DNA of 6,005 nucleotides from assembly GCA_021777365.1 (NCBI GenBank), contig JAJYDP010000326.1, positions 1-6,005 of the forward strand, written 5' to 3'. This DNA comes from Chloroflexota bacterium (GTDB taxonomy: Bacteria > Chloroflexota > Limnocylindria > Limnocylindrales > CSP1-4). Each line of letters opens with the position of its first letter. The first letter of the stretch is position 1. Shown piece by piece: positions 1 to 5,586 of the stretch. The position numbers were made by a program, and so were the translations under genes. A model generated the notes under the pieces. It saw only the letters and a list, made by a program, of their open reading frames with translations. It was not told the DNA's origin and made no database searches.

Positions 1-372
1 CGTCGCAACCGGCCGCGCGAAGGCGTCGCCTGGACCCTGCCCAAGGGCACGCCGGCGGCGGGGGAGTCGGTCGAGGAGACGGCGCTGCGGGAGGTCGAGG
101 AGGAGACCGGGCTCGCCGTCCGGATCGTCGAGCCCGTGGGATCCATCCACTACACGTTCGTGCAGGCCGGCACGCGCGTGGACAAGACCGTGCATCACTT
201 CCTGATGGTCGCGACAGGGGGGAACCTGGCAGACCATGACGCCGAGTTCGACGAGGTCCGCTGGGTCCCGCTCACGGAGGCGACGCACCTGTTGAGCTTC
301 GAGACAGAGCGTGAGATCGTCGAACGCGCGCGGCCCGCGATCGACGCGCTCCGGGAGCGCGGCGCGGCCTGA
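1..372 (+). CDS. Nudix hydrolase, 3' part (5' end outside window)
   Basis: The reading frame is open from base 1 to the TGA at 370-372, giving 123 visible residues; the N-terminus lies upstream of the window. Visible residues 16-38 (bases 46-114) match the Nudix box G-x5-E-x7-REUxEExGU at every fixed position, ending in REVEEETGL, and LPKG precedes it as in many family members. The glutamates of REVEEE are the expected metal ligands. By family, such proteins hydrolyse a nucleoside diphosphate linked to another moiety, using Mg2+ or Mn2+ in the cytoplasm. Substrates range from oxidised dNTPs to ADP-ribose, NADH and dinucleoside polyphosphates, and nothing visible here tells them apart. The C-terminal part (FDEVRWVPLTEA) is the usual end of the fold, so the 3' end looks intact. 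It lies 27 bases upstream of gcvT on the same strand, so the two may be co-transcribed. Family is near certain; substrate is unknown. Confidence 0.93.
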   Translation, partial: RRNRPREGVAWTLPKGTPAAGESVEETALREVEEETGLAVRIVEPVGSIHYTFVQAGTRVDKTVHHFLMVATGGNLADHDAEFDEVRWVPLTEATHLLSFETEREIVERARPAIDALRERGAA

Positions 373-399
373 TTCGCGCGCCGCCGGGGAGAAACCGCC

Positions 400-1497
400 A
401 TGCAGGCCACAGCGCTGCTCGAGCGGCACCGCGCGCTCGGGGCGCGCCTGGTGGAGTTCGCGGGCTGGGAAATGCCCGTCCAGTACCGCGGGATCATCGA
501 GGAGCATCGCGCCGTGCGCCAGCGGGCGGGCGTCTTCGACCTGTCGCACATGGGCGAGCTGCACGTCACCGGCCGCGAGGCGGGGGCGGCCCTGGCGTAC
601 GCGCTGGCCACCGATCCGCCGTCGCTCGTGCTCGGTCGCGCGCACTACAGCATGATCTGCGCCCCGGACGGCGGCGTGATCGACGACCTCATCGTGTACC
701 GCCTGGCGGAGGAGCACTTCCTGGTCGTCGCGAACGCCGGCAACCGCGCCGTGGTCGCCGACGAGCTGCGCGCGCGGCTGTCCGGTTTCGACGCCGCGCT
801 CGACGACGCGTCGCTGCGGACCTCGCTGGTGGCGATTCAGGGCCCGCGCGCGCTGGCCCTGCTGGCCCCGCTCACCGGCGTGGACCTGGCCGCGCTCCGC
901 TACTACGCCATCGCGGAGGGACGCGTGGCCGGGGTGTCGGCGCTGGTGGCGCGGACGGGGTACACCGGCGAGGACGGCTTCGAGTGCTTCGTGGCCTGGG
1001 ACGAGGGACCAGCGGTCTTCGACGCGCTCCTCTCGGCGGGGGCCCCGGAGGAGGTGCAGCCGGTGGGCCTCGGTGCCCGGGACACCCTGCGCCTGGAGGC
1101 CGGCATGCCCCTCTACGGCAACGAGCTGGGGCGGGACACCACGCCCTTCGACGCGGGCCTGGGCCGGGTGGTGAAGTTCGCCAAGCCCGGGGACTTCGTG
1201 GGGCGCGCGGCGCTGGCGGCCGCCCAGGAGCGGGGACGCTCGAAGGCGCTGGTCGGGCTGATCGTGCGCGGCCGCGGCATCGCCCGCCACGGGTACCCGG
1301 TGCACGAGCCGGGCGGCGAGGCCGCCTGCGGCGCCGTCACCAGCGGCACCCAGTCGCCCACCCTCGGCGAGCCGATCGCGATGGCCTACGTGCCACCCCG
1401 CGCCGCTGACGCCGGTACGATGCTCGACATTGTGATCCGGGAGACGCGCGTGCCCGCGGAGGTCGTGGCGCTTCCCTTCTACCGCCGCCCGGCCTGA
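400..1497 (+). CDS. gcvT: Glycine cleavage system T protein (aminomethyltransferase)
   Basis: The 365-residue product is full length for the family. It takes the aminomethyl group from the lipoyl arm of H protein, releases ammonia and passes the one-carbon unit to tetrahydrofolate, giving 5,10-methylene-THF (EC 2.1.2.10). The N-terminal folate-binding domain begins with the family signature EFAGWEMPVQY (19-29) and continues through GIIEEHRAVR and GVFDLSHMGEL (44-54). The GGVIDD segment (91-96) holds the conserved aspartate pair that includes the catalytic residue near folate N10. ARTGYTGEDGFE (184-195) and VGLGARDTLRLEAGMPLYGNEL (222-243) are highly conserved stretches. The C-terminal barrel domain carries GRGIARHGYPV and GAVTSGTQSPTLG (311-323). 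The ATG at 400 follows GGGGAGA (386-392) with 7 bases between, a good ribosome binding site, and the signature sits at the normal distance from it. It is the first gcv gene here and 51 bases ahead of gcvH. No frameshift or missing key residue was seen. Confidence 0.98.
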   Translation: MQATALLERHRALGARLVEFAGWEMPVQYRGIIEEHRAVRQRAGVFDLSHMGELHVTGREAGAALAYALATDPPSLVLGRAHYSMICAPDGGVIDDLIVYRLAEEHFLVVANAGNRAVVADELRARLSGFDAALDDASLRTSLVAIQGPRALALLAPLTGVDLAALRYYAIAEGRVAGVSALVARTGYTGEDGFECFVAWDEGPAVFDALLSAGAPEEVQPVGLGARDTLRLEAGMPLYGNELGRDTTPFDAGLGRVVKFAKPGDFVGRAALAAAQERGRSKALVGLIVRGRGIARHGYPVHEPGGEAACGAVTSGTQSPTLGEPIAMAYVPPRAADAGTMLDIVIRETRVPAEVVALPFYRRPA

Positions 1498-1520
1498 CGG
1501 GCGCACGATCCGGACCGGCT

Positions 1521-1548
1521 CGCACAGGGACCGGGCCCGCACAGGGAG
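1521..1548 (+). promoter_or_regulatory. gcvH translation start region with a duplicated 10-mer
   Basis: The only good Shine-Dalgarno match, GGGAG at 1544-1548, touches the ATG at 1549 with no spacer. In the same frame a GTG at 1555 would have a normal 6-base spacer and another GTG lies at 1561. The 10-mer CGCACAGGGA occurs twice just upstream (1521-1530 and 1538-1547), 17 bases apart. The second copy contributes GGGA of the ribosome binding site. GTG 1555 may therefore be the real start; the two choices differ by only two residues. Confidence 0.5.
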
Positions 1549-1935
1549 ATGAACGTGGACGTGAGGGAGGGTCTCCTCTACACCGACGAGCACGAGTGGC
1601 TGCGGGTGGAGGGCGAGACCGGGGTGGTCGGGATCACCGCGTACGCCGCCGAGCAGCTGGGCGACGTCGTGTTCGTGGAGCTGCCGCAGGTGGGCCGGAC
1701 CCTCGAGCGCGCGGAGGCGTTCGGGGTGGTCGAATCGGTCAAGGCCGTGAGCGACCTCTTCGCGCCGGTCGCCGGCCAGGTGCTCGAGGTCAACGCCGAG
1801 CTCGCCACGCGGCCCGAGCTGCTGGACTCCGATCCCTACGGCGCGGGCTGGATCGTGCGCCTGCGGATCGCCGACGAAGCGGCCACCACCGAGCTGAAGG
1901 ACGCGGCGGCGTACCGTGCGCTGATCGGGGCCTGA
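1549..1935 (+). CDS. gcvH: Glycine cleavage system H protein (lipoyl carrier)
   Basis: This is a 128-residue protein of normal length for GcvH. It is the mobile carrier of the complex: its lipoyl-lysine arm receives the aminomethyl group from P protein, presents it to T protein and is reoxidised by L protein. The lipoylation site is Lys65 in VVESVKAVSDL (60-70), the standard family context. YTDEHEWLRVEG (11-22), VGITAYAAEQLGDVVFVELP (27-46) and the DPYGAGWIVRLR segment (residues 95-106) complete the typical single hybrid-motif domain. It needs attachment of lipoate by LplA or LipB/LipA, which are not in the window. The ATG at 1549 is used here, but the ribosome binding site fits GTG 1555 better; that start leaves eight residues before the YT of the signature, which suits the family. 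Its stop is 4 bases ahead of the gcvPA start, so translation of the two is probably linked. Confidence 0.97.
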   Translation: MNVDVREGLLYTDEHEWLRVEGETGVVGITAYAAEQLGDVVFVELPQVGRTLERAEAFGVVESVKAVSDLFAPVAGQVLEVNAELATRPELLDSDPYGAGWIVRLRIADEAATTELKDAAAYRALIGA

Positions 1936-1939
1936 CGCC

Positions 1940-3301
1940 ATGCCCTACGGGCCGCACACGCCGGCCGACCGGGCGCGGATGCTCGTCGCCCTGGGCATGG
2001 GGTCGGTCGACGAGCTCTTCGACGACATCCCGGCCGCGGTCCGGGCCCACGGGCTCGACCTCCCCGGGCCGGAGCCCGAGCTGGAGCTGGCCACACGCCT
2101 CGGCGGCCTGGCGGCCCGCAATCGGGTCGACCTCGCGAGCTTCCTGGGTGCCGGCGTCTACCGCCACTACGTCCCGGCCGCCGTGGACCAGGTCGTGTCC
2201 CGCGGCGAGTTCGCCACCGCGTACACGCCCTACCAGCCCGAGATCAGCCAGGGCACGCTGCAGACCATCTACGAGTACCAGTCGCTGCTGGCCGAGCTGA
2301 CCGGGCTCGACGTGGTCTCCGCGTCCCACTACGACGGCGCCACCGCCACCGCCGAGGCCGCCCTGATGTGCCTGCGCGCCACCGGGCGGGACCGGGTCCT
2401 GGTCAGCGCCGCGGTCCATCCGCAGTACCTGGCCACCACCCACACCTACCTCGACGGCACGCGCTTCGCCGTCGAGCCGATCCCGACGCACCCCGACGGG
2501 ACGACCGACCTCGACGCGCTCGGACGGCTCCTGGCCGACGGGGGGCGCCCGGTGGCCGGGGTGGTGCTCGCGCAGCCCAACGTGTTCGGCGTGCTCGAGC
2601 CGATGGCCGAGGCGTCGCGCCTGGCGCACGCCGCCGGGGCGCTGTTCGTGGCCGCCGTGGAGCCCGTGTCGCTGGCGGTCCTCGCGCCCCCCGGGGCGTA
2701 TGGCGCGGACATCGCCGCGGGGGAGGGGCAGCCGCTGGGACTGCCGCTCGGGTACGGCGGGCCGTACCTGGGCATCCTGGCCGCGACCACGGCGCTCACC
2801 CGCCAGGTGCCGGGGCGCCTGGTGGGCCGCACCACCGACGCCGACGGGCGCCGCGCGTTCGTGATGACGCTCCGCGCCCGCGAGCAGGACATCCGCCGGG
2901 AGCGGGCGGCGAGCAACATCTGCACCAACCAGGCGCTGTGCGCCCTGACGGCCACGGTGTACCTCGCCACGATGGGACCGCACGGCCTGCGCGACGCGGC
3001 CGCCCTGGGCGCCGCGCGTGCCCGCGAGCTGGAGCGCGCGCTGGCGGCGGCCGGTGCGCCGCGGATCCACGCCGCCCCGTACCTCAACGAGTTCGCGGTG
3101 CGGATCCCCGACGCCCCGCGGATCCACGCCGCGCTGCTCGAGCGCGGCATCCTGGCCGGGCTCCCGCTGGCGAGCTGGTTCCCCGCGGACCCCGTGCTGC
3201 GCGACGCGCTGCTGGTCTGCGCCACGGAGGTGACGCGGCCCGCCGAGATCGAGGCGTTTGCCTCGGCCCTGGCCGACGTGACGGCGGGGGTGGCGGCATG
3301 A
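1940..3301 (+). CDS. gcvPA: Glycine dehydrogenase (decarboxylating) subunit 1, P protein alpha half
   Basis: The 453 residues match the usual GcvPA size of about 450. It pairs with GcvPB to form the PLP enzyme that decarboxylates glycine and transfers the remaining aminomethyl group to H protein (EC 1.4.4.2). This half has the PLP-transferase fold but no PLP lysine. Family blocks are the N-terminal PHTPADRARMLVALG (5-19), FLGAGVYRHYVPA (68-80), the run from RGEFATAYTPYQPEISQGTL to YEYQS (88-114), SHYDGATATAEAALM (129-143), QPNVFGVLEP (212-221), GEGQPLGLPLGYGGPYLG (261-278), PGRLVGRTTDADGRRAFVMT (291-310), and LRAREQDIRRERAASNICTN (311-330). GGGG at 1927-1930 lies 9 bases before the ATG and inside the end of gcvH. 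Its TGA overlaps the ATG of gcvPB (ATGA), typical of translational coupling of two subunits needed in equal amounts. One oddity is the heptapeptide APRIHAA, which occurs at 373-379 and again at 392-398. Confidence 0.97.
   Translation: MPYGPHTPADRARMLVALGMGSVDELFDDIPAAVRAHGLDLPGPEPELELATRLGGLAARNRVDLASFLGAGVYRHYVPAAVDQVVSRGEFATAYTPYQPEISQGTLQTIYEYQSLLAELTGLDVVSASHYDGATATAEAALMCLRATGRDRVLVSAAVHPQYLATTHTYLDGTRFAVEPIPTHPDGTTDLDALGRLLADGGRPVAGVVLAQPNVFGVLEPMAEASRLAHAAGALFVAAVEPVSLAVLAPPGAYGADIAAGEGQPLGLPLGYGGPYLGILAATTALTRQVPGRLVGRTTDADGRRAFVMTLRAREQDIRRERAASNICTNQALCALTATVYLATMGPHGLRDAAALGAARARELERALAAAGAPRIHAAPYLNEFAVRIPDAPRIHAALLERGILAGLPLASWFPADPVLRDALLVCATEVTRPAEIEAFASALADVTAGVAA
3059..3132 (+). 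repeat. 17-bp in-frame direct repeat inside gcvPA
   Basis: CCGCGGATCCACGCCGC occurs perfectly at 3059-3075 and 3116-3132, exactly 57 bases (19 codons) apart. The two copies encode the same part of GcvPA in the same frame, giving the peptide APRIHAA twice. A third partial match, GCGGATCC, lies between them near 3100. It may be chance in GC-rich DNA or a trace of local duplication or gene conversion. Confidence 0.7.
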
Positions 3302-4884
3302 CCGAGCTGCGCGAACCCCTCGCCCTCCCGCCGGCACCCGGGACCGCCGCCCCCGGTCCGGGACGCGCCGCCAGCGCGGGCCTTCGTCCCGCCGTCGGTC
3401 CCGTGCTGCAGCCTACCCTCGACGAGCTGTCGCGCCCGGGCCGCGGCGTGACCCGCGTCCCGCACCCCCCGGCCGACGCGCTGGCGGGGATCCCGGCGGA
3501 GCAGCTCCGCGCGCTGCCCCCGGCGTTGCCCGAGGTGGACGAGCCCGAGGCGGTGCGCCACTTCGTGAACCTCTCGCACCTCAACTACGCGGTCGACACG
3601 GGTTTCTACCCCCTGGGCTCGTGCACCATGAAGTGGAACCCCAAGATCAACGAGTGGGCGGCGCGCCTGCCGGGCTTCGCCGACCTGCATCCGCTCGCCC
3701 CCGACGCGGCCGCCCAGGGGACGCTCCAGCTGCTCTGGGAGCTCGAGCAGTGGCTGTGCGAGATCTCGGGGATGCGGGCGGTCACGCTCCAGCCCGCTGC
3801 GGGGGCGCAGGGCGAGCTGACCGGGATCCTGATGGTGCGCGCCTACCACCGCAGTCGCGGCGACGCCGAGCGCACCGAGATCCTGGTGCCCGACTCCTCG
3901 CACGGCACCAACCCCGCGACCGCGTCGATGGCCGGCTACCGCACCGTCACGGTCCCCTCCGACGCCCGGGGCGGCGTGGATCTCGCCGCGCTGCGTTCCG
4001 CGCTCGGCCCCCGGACGGCCGCCCTCATGCTCACCAACCCCTCGACCCTCGGGCTCTTCGAGGACCAGGTGGTCGAGATCCTCGACGCGGTCCACGCGGC
4101 GGGCGCCCTCGCCTACATGGACGGCGCCAACCTGAACGCGGTCATGGGCCGGTTCCGCCCCGGCGCGGCCGGGTTCGACGTGATGCACGTCAACACGCAC
4201 AAGACGTTCGCCACGCCGCACGGCGGGGGCGGACCCGGCTCGGGGCCGGTGGCGGTGGGGGAGCGGCTCCTGCCGTTCCTGCCCGCGCCACGGGTCCTGC
4301 GCGAGGCCGACGGCTCGTTCCGGCTCGAGCGGCCGGGCGAGCGGCCGGCCAGCATCGGTCGCGTGCGCTCGTTCGTGGGCAGCGTGGGGGTGCTGGTGCG
4401 TGCCTACGCGTACCTGCGGGCGCACGGCGGCAGCGGCCTCGAGGAGGTGTCGGAGGACGCGGTGCTGGCCGCCAACTACGTGCGCCACCGGCTGCGCGGC
4501 ACCTACGACATCCCCTACGACCGGGTCTGCAAGCACGAGTTCGTGGCCTCCTCGGCCACGCTCAGGCAGGAGACGGGGATCCGCACCCTCGACGTGGCCA
4601 AGCGGCTGATCGACCACGGTCACCATCCCCCCACGATCTACTTCCCGCTGATCGTGGAGGAGGCGATGCTGGTCGAGCCGACCGAGACGGAGGCGCTCGA
4701 GACGCTCGACGACTTCGCCGACGCGCTGGTCGCGATCGCCGGCGAGGCACACGCCGACCCTCAGGTGGTGCACACGGCGCCGCACACGGCGCCGGTGCGG
4801 CGGCTCGACGAGGCCACCGCGGCCCGCCAGCCCGACCTGCACTGGCGCGCCATGACGGGCGCGCAGATGCCCTGCCCGGACTGA
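3298..4884 (+). CDS. gcvPB: Glycine dehydrogenase (decarboxylating) subunit 2, P protein beta half with PLP lysine
   Basis: Starting at the ATG at 3298, the product has 528 residues, longer than the usual 480-490. The excess is mostly a Pro/Ala/Gly-rich N-terminal stretch (about residues 10-35) before the family core LDELSRPGRG (41-50). It carries the catalytic PLP site of the P protein: the Schiff-base lysine is Lys302 in HVNTHKTFATPHGGGGPGSGP (297-317). Other family blocks are YPLGSCTMKWNPKINEW (104-120), QPAAGAQGELTG (165-176), DSSHGTNPATAS (199-210), LTNPSTLGLFE (245-255), YMDGANLNA (273-281), SIGRVRSFVGSVGVLVRAY (352-370), and HPPTIYFPLIVEEAMLVEPTE (443-463). The residue two before Lys302 is Thr where Leu is common (NLHKTF), and TNPST stands where TNPNT is usual. 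The open frame extends far upstream inside gcvPA, but the 4-base ATGA overlap, GGGGG at 3286-3290 seven bases upstream, and loss of family similarity before it fix the start. It is the last gene of the gcv cluster. Confidence 0.96.
   Translation: MTELREPLALPPAPGTAAPGPGRAASAGLRPAVGPVLQPTLDELSRPGRGVTRVPHPPADALAGIPAEQLRALPPALPEVDEPEAVRHFVNLSHLNYAVDTGFYPLGSCTMKWNPKINEWAARLPGFADLHPLAPDAAAQGTLQLLWELEQWLCEISGMRAVTLQPAAGAQGELTGILMVRAYHRSRGDAERTEILVPDSSHGTNPATASMAGYRTVTVPSDARGGVDLAALRSALGPRTAALMLTNPSTLGLFEDQVVEILDAVHAAGALAYMDGANLNAVMGRFRPGAAGFDVMHVNTHKTFATPHGGGGPGSGPVAVGERLLPFLPAPRVLREADGSFRLERPGERPASIGRVRSFVGSVGVLVRAYAYLRAHGGSGLEEVSEDAVLAANYVRHRLRGTYDIPYDRVCKHEFVASSATLRQETGIRTLDVAKRLIDHGHHPPTIYFPLIVEEAMLVEPTETEALETLDDFADALVAIAGEAHADPQVVHTAPHTAPVRRLDEATAARQPDLHWRAMTGAQMPCPD
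4771..4794 (+). repeat. 12-bp perfect tandem duplication near the 3' end of gcvPB
   Basis: CACACGGCGCCG is present twice head to tail (4771-4782 and 4783-4794). In frame it encodes HTAP twice (residues 492-499). The second copy falls where the family normally has an APHxxPV stretch, so the duplication probably added or reshaped four residues in a surface segment near the C-terminus without breaking the gene. Confidence 0.8.
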
Positions 4885-4920
4885 CCGGAGGGACGCGCGA
4901 CCCCCGGCGCCGCAAGCCAA

Positions 4921-4970
4921 TCGCGCCTGGGCTCGGCCCGTCGGTGGGCCGAGCCCGCCTCCGGGCGCGA
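4921..4970 (+). terminator. Terminator-like hairpin downstream of gcvPB
   Basis: GGGCTCGGCCC (4929-4939) and GGGCCGAGCCC (4946-4956) form a perfect 11-bp stem with a 6-base loop. An outer pair, TCGCGCC (4921-4927) with GGCGCGA (4964-4970), could extend it by 7 bp across an uneven internal loop. The stem begins 44 bases after the gcvPB stop and is the natural place for the gcv transcript to end. No T-rich tract follows, so it is not a textbook Rho-independent terminator. It could instead be a terminator of the kind found in high-GC genomes without a U-tract, or a 3' end-stabilising structure after Rho-dependent termination. Confidence 0.55.
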
Positions 4971-5023
4971 CCTGTACTGCCATCGGCCGAGCTGCCCCGC
5001 CGGCCCCCGTCGTGCCTGGTCAT

Positions 5024-5082
5024 CCGGCGACTCGCCGGGGGTCGGCCTTGGGCCGACCCCCGGCCGACCCCCGGCCGACCCC
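5024..5082 (+). repeat. Hairpin with triplicated 11-bp 3' arm
   Basis: GGGGGTCGGCC (5037-5047) is followed after 3 bases by GGCCGACCCCC (5051-5061), its exact reverse complement. That 11-mer is then repeated head to tail at 5062-5072 and again, lacking its last base, at 5073-5082. The single 5' arm can therefore pair with any of three 3' arms, giving hairpins with loops of 3, 14 or 25 bases. A separate short hairpin, CCGGC (5024-5028) with GCCGG (5034-5038), shares bases 5037-5038 with the 5' arm, so the two compete slightly. It may be a second terminator or a slippage-generated repeat; no T tract is seen. Confidence 0.75.
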
Positions 5083-5281
5083 GCACCGGCGGATCCGGCG
5101 CGGCCGATATCCCTCAAGGCACTGACGGCGCCGGCCACGCTGACGCGGTCCGTATCCTCCACAGCATTGCCGACGGCCGTAGTGGATCGATTGGCGCGCT
5201 GGGAACGGCCGGCTGGGGCCTCGCCATCCGCCCGGGCCGGGTGATTCATCGCCGCCGCCGCTTCCCGGGAGCCCCCATAGA

Positions 5282-5305
5282 GTGCCTTGCCCTCCCGCAA
5301 GGTGC
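5282..5305 (+). other. Small hairpin in the intergenic region
   Basis: CCTTGC (5285-5290) and GCAAGG (5297-5302) pair perfectly around a CCTCCC loop. Two G-U pairs and one G-C pair extend the stem to 9 bp (5282-5290 with 5297-5305) if the + strand is transcribed. The G-U pairs would be lost on the other strand, so the + strand is slightly favoured. No function can be assigned. Confidence 0.4.
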
Positions 5306-5333
5306 CCCGGCATCGCCCTGGGGGATATTCGCG

Positions 5334-5426
5334 GGGCCGGCTGGTTCGCCGGGCTGCCGGCCCCGGGGAGGCCACCGGGCCGGCTGGTTCGCCGGGCTGC
5401 CGGCCCCGGGGAGGCCACCGGGCCGG
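5334..5426 (+). repeat. Perfect 43-bp tandem repeat, 2.2 copies, each forming a UUCG-capped hairpin
   Basis: Bases 5334-5376 are repeated without a mismatch at 5377-5419, and the first 7 bases (GGGCCGG) start a third copy at 5420-5426. Each unit folds on itself: GGGCCGG at its start pairs with CCGGCCC (5357-5363 in copy 1), and inside this CTGG-TTCG-CCGG (5341-5352) forms a short stem with a UUCG tetraloop, the most stable class of RNA tetraloop. A GCTG bulge (5353-5356) separates the two stems. The perfect identity of the copies suggests a recent duplication or active maintenance. It lies about 165 bases upstream of the sigma factor start. Confidence 0.9.
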
Positions 5427-5433
5427 TCCCGGC

Positions 5434-5468
5434 GCGCCCCAGGGAAGCCCCGGGCGCCCCAGGGGAGC
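5434..5468 (+). repeat. 15-bp imperfect direct repeat
   Basis: GCGCCCCAGGGAAGC (5434-5448) and GCGCCCCAGGGGAGC (5454-5468) differ at one base and lie 20 bases apart. The shared CCCCAGGG is the reverse complement of CCCTGGGG at 5316-5323, on the other side of the 43-bp repeats. Either copy could thus close a long stem around the two UUCG hairpins. Confidence 0.6.
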
Positions 5469-5482
5469 TGCGGCGCCGCGCT

Positions 5483-5507
5483 CGACGTTCCGCCCAGTGG
5501 AACGTCG
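5483..5507. promoter_or_regulatory. 9-bp inverted repeat upstream of the sigma factor gene, possible operator
   Basis: CGACGTTCC (5483-5491) and GGAACGTCG (5499-5507) are perfect inverted copies around a 7-base spacer. Arm length and spacing suit a dimeric DNA-binding regulator, and the arms are less GC-rich than their surroundings. The right arm also contains GGAAC, the core of -35 elements used by many ECF sigma factors. However, no matching -10 element (CGTT or TCTGA type) is clear at a normal distance. The site ends 83 bases before the sigma factor start. It could be an operator, part of a promoter, or an RNA hairpin in the leader. Confidence 0.45.
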
Positions 5508-5580
5508 CCAGCCTCAGCGTGAACCTTTTGCGGGTTCCCGTGGTAAGTCACATGCACGCCGCCTTGCGACTGCGTGCCAG

Positions 5581-5586
5581 AGGAGG
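5581..5586 (+). promoter_or_regulatory. Strong ribosome binding site that sets the sigma factor start
   Basis: AGGAGG at 5581-5586 is a near-perfect Shine-Dalgarno sequence. It is 4 bases before the GTG at 5591 and touches an out-of-frame ATG at 5587. In the frame of the sigma factor a TGA (5588-5590) sits directly before the GTG, so no earlier start is possible. The ATG at 5587 opens an Arg-rich frame with no family resemblance. Confidence 0.8.

Noticed and set aside
373..399. Glycine riboswitch in front of gcvT
   Set aside because: Only 27 bases separate the Nudix gene from gcvT, far too few for a glycine riboswitch. One could only exist upstream of the window.
2368..3297. Upstream extension of the gcvPB reading frame inside gcvPA
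   Set aside because: The extension is out of frame with gcvPA and encodes an Arg/Pro/Gly-rich sequence without family similarity. The ATGA overlap at 3298 with a ribosome site is the natural start.
1790..4983. Long open frames on the minus strand across gcvH, gcvPA and gcvPB
   Set aside because: They are antisense shadows created by GC-rich codons. The products are Arg/Gly/Ala-rich with no domain, and the + strand carries unmistakable gcv proteins.
5341..5352. tRNA T-arm, suggested by GGTTCG
   Set aside because: No cloverleaf, acceptor stem or anticodon arm can be built around it, and the motif is simply part of the duplicated hairpin.
5334..5426. CRISPR array
   Set aside because: The copies are directly adjacent with no unique spacers, and no cas gene is present.
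5499..5550. Complete ECF-type or housekeeping promoter for the sigma factor gene
   Set aside because: GGAAC (5499-5503) lacks a fitting -10 at a normal distance. TTGCGG (5528-5533) is followed 17 bases later by CATGCA, a poor -10. Neither is good enough to annotate.
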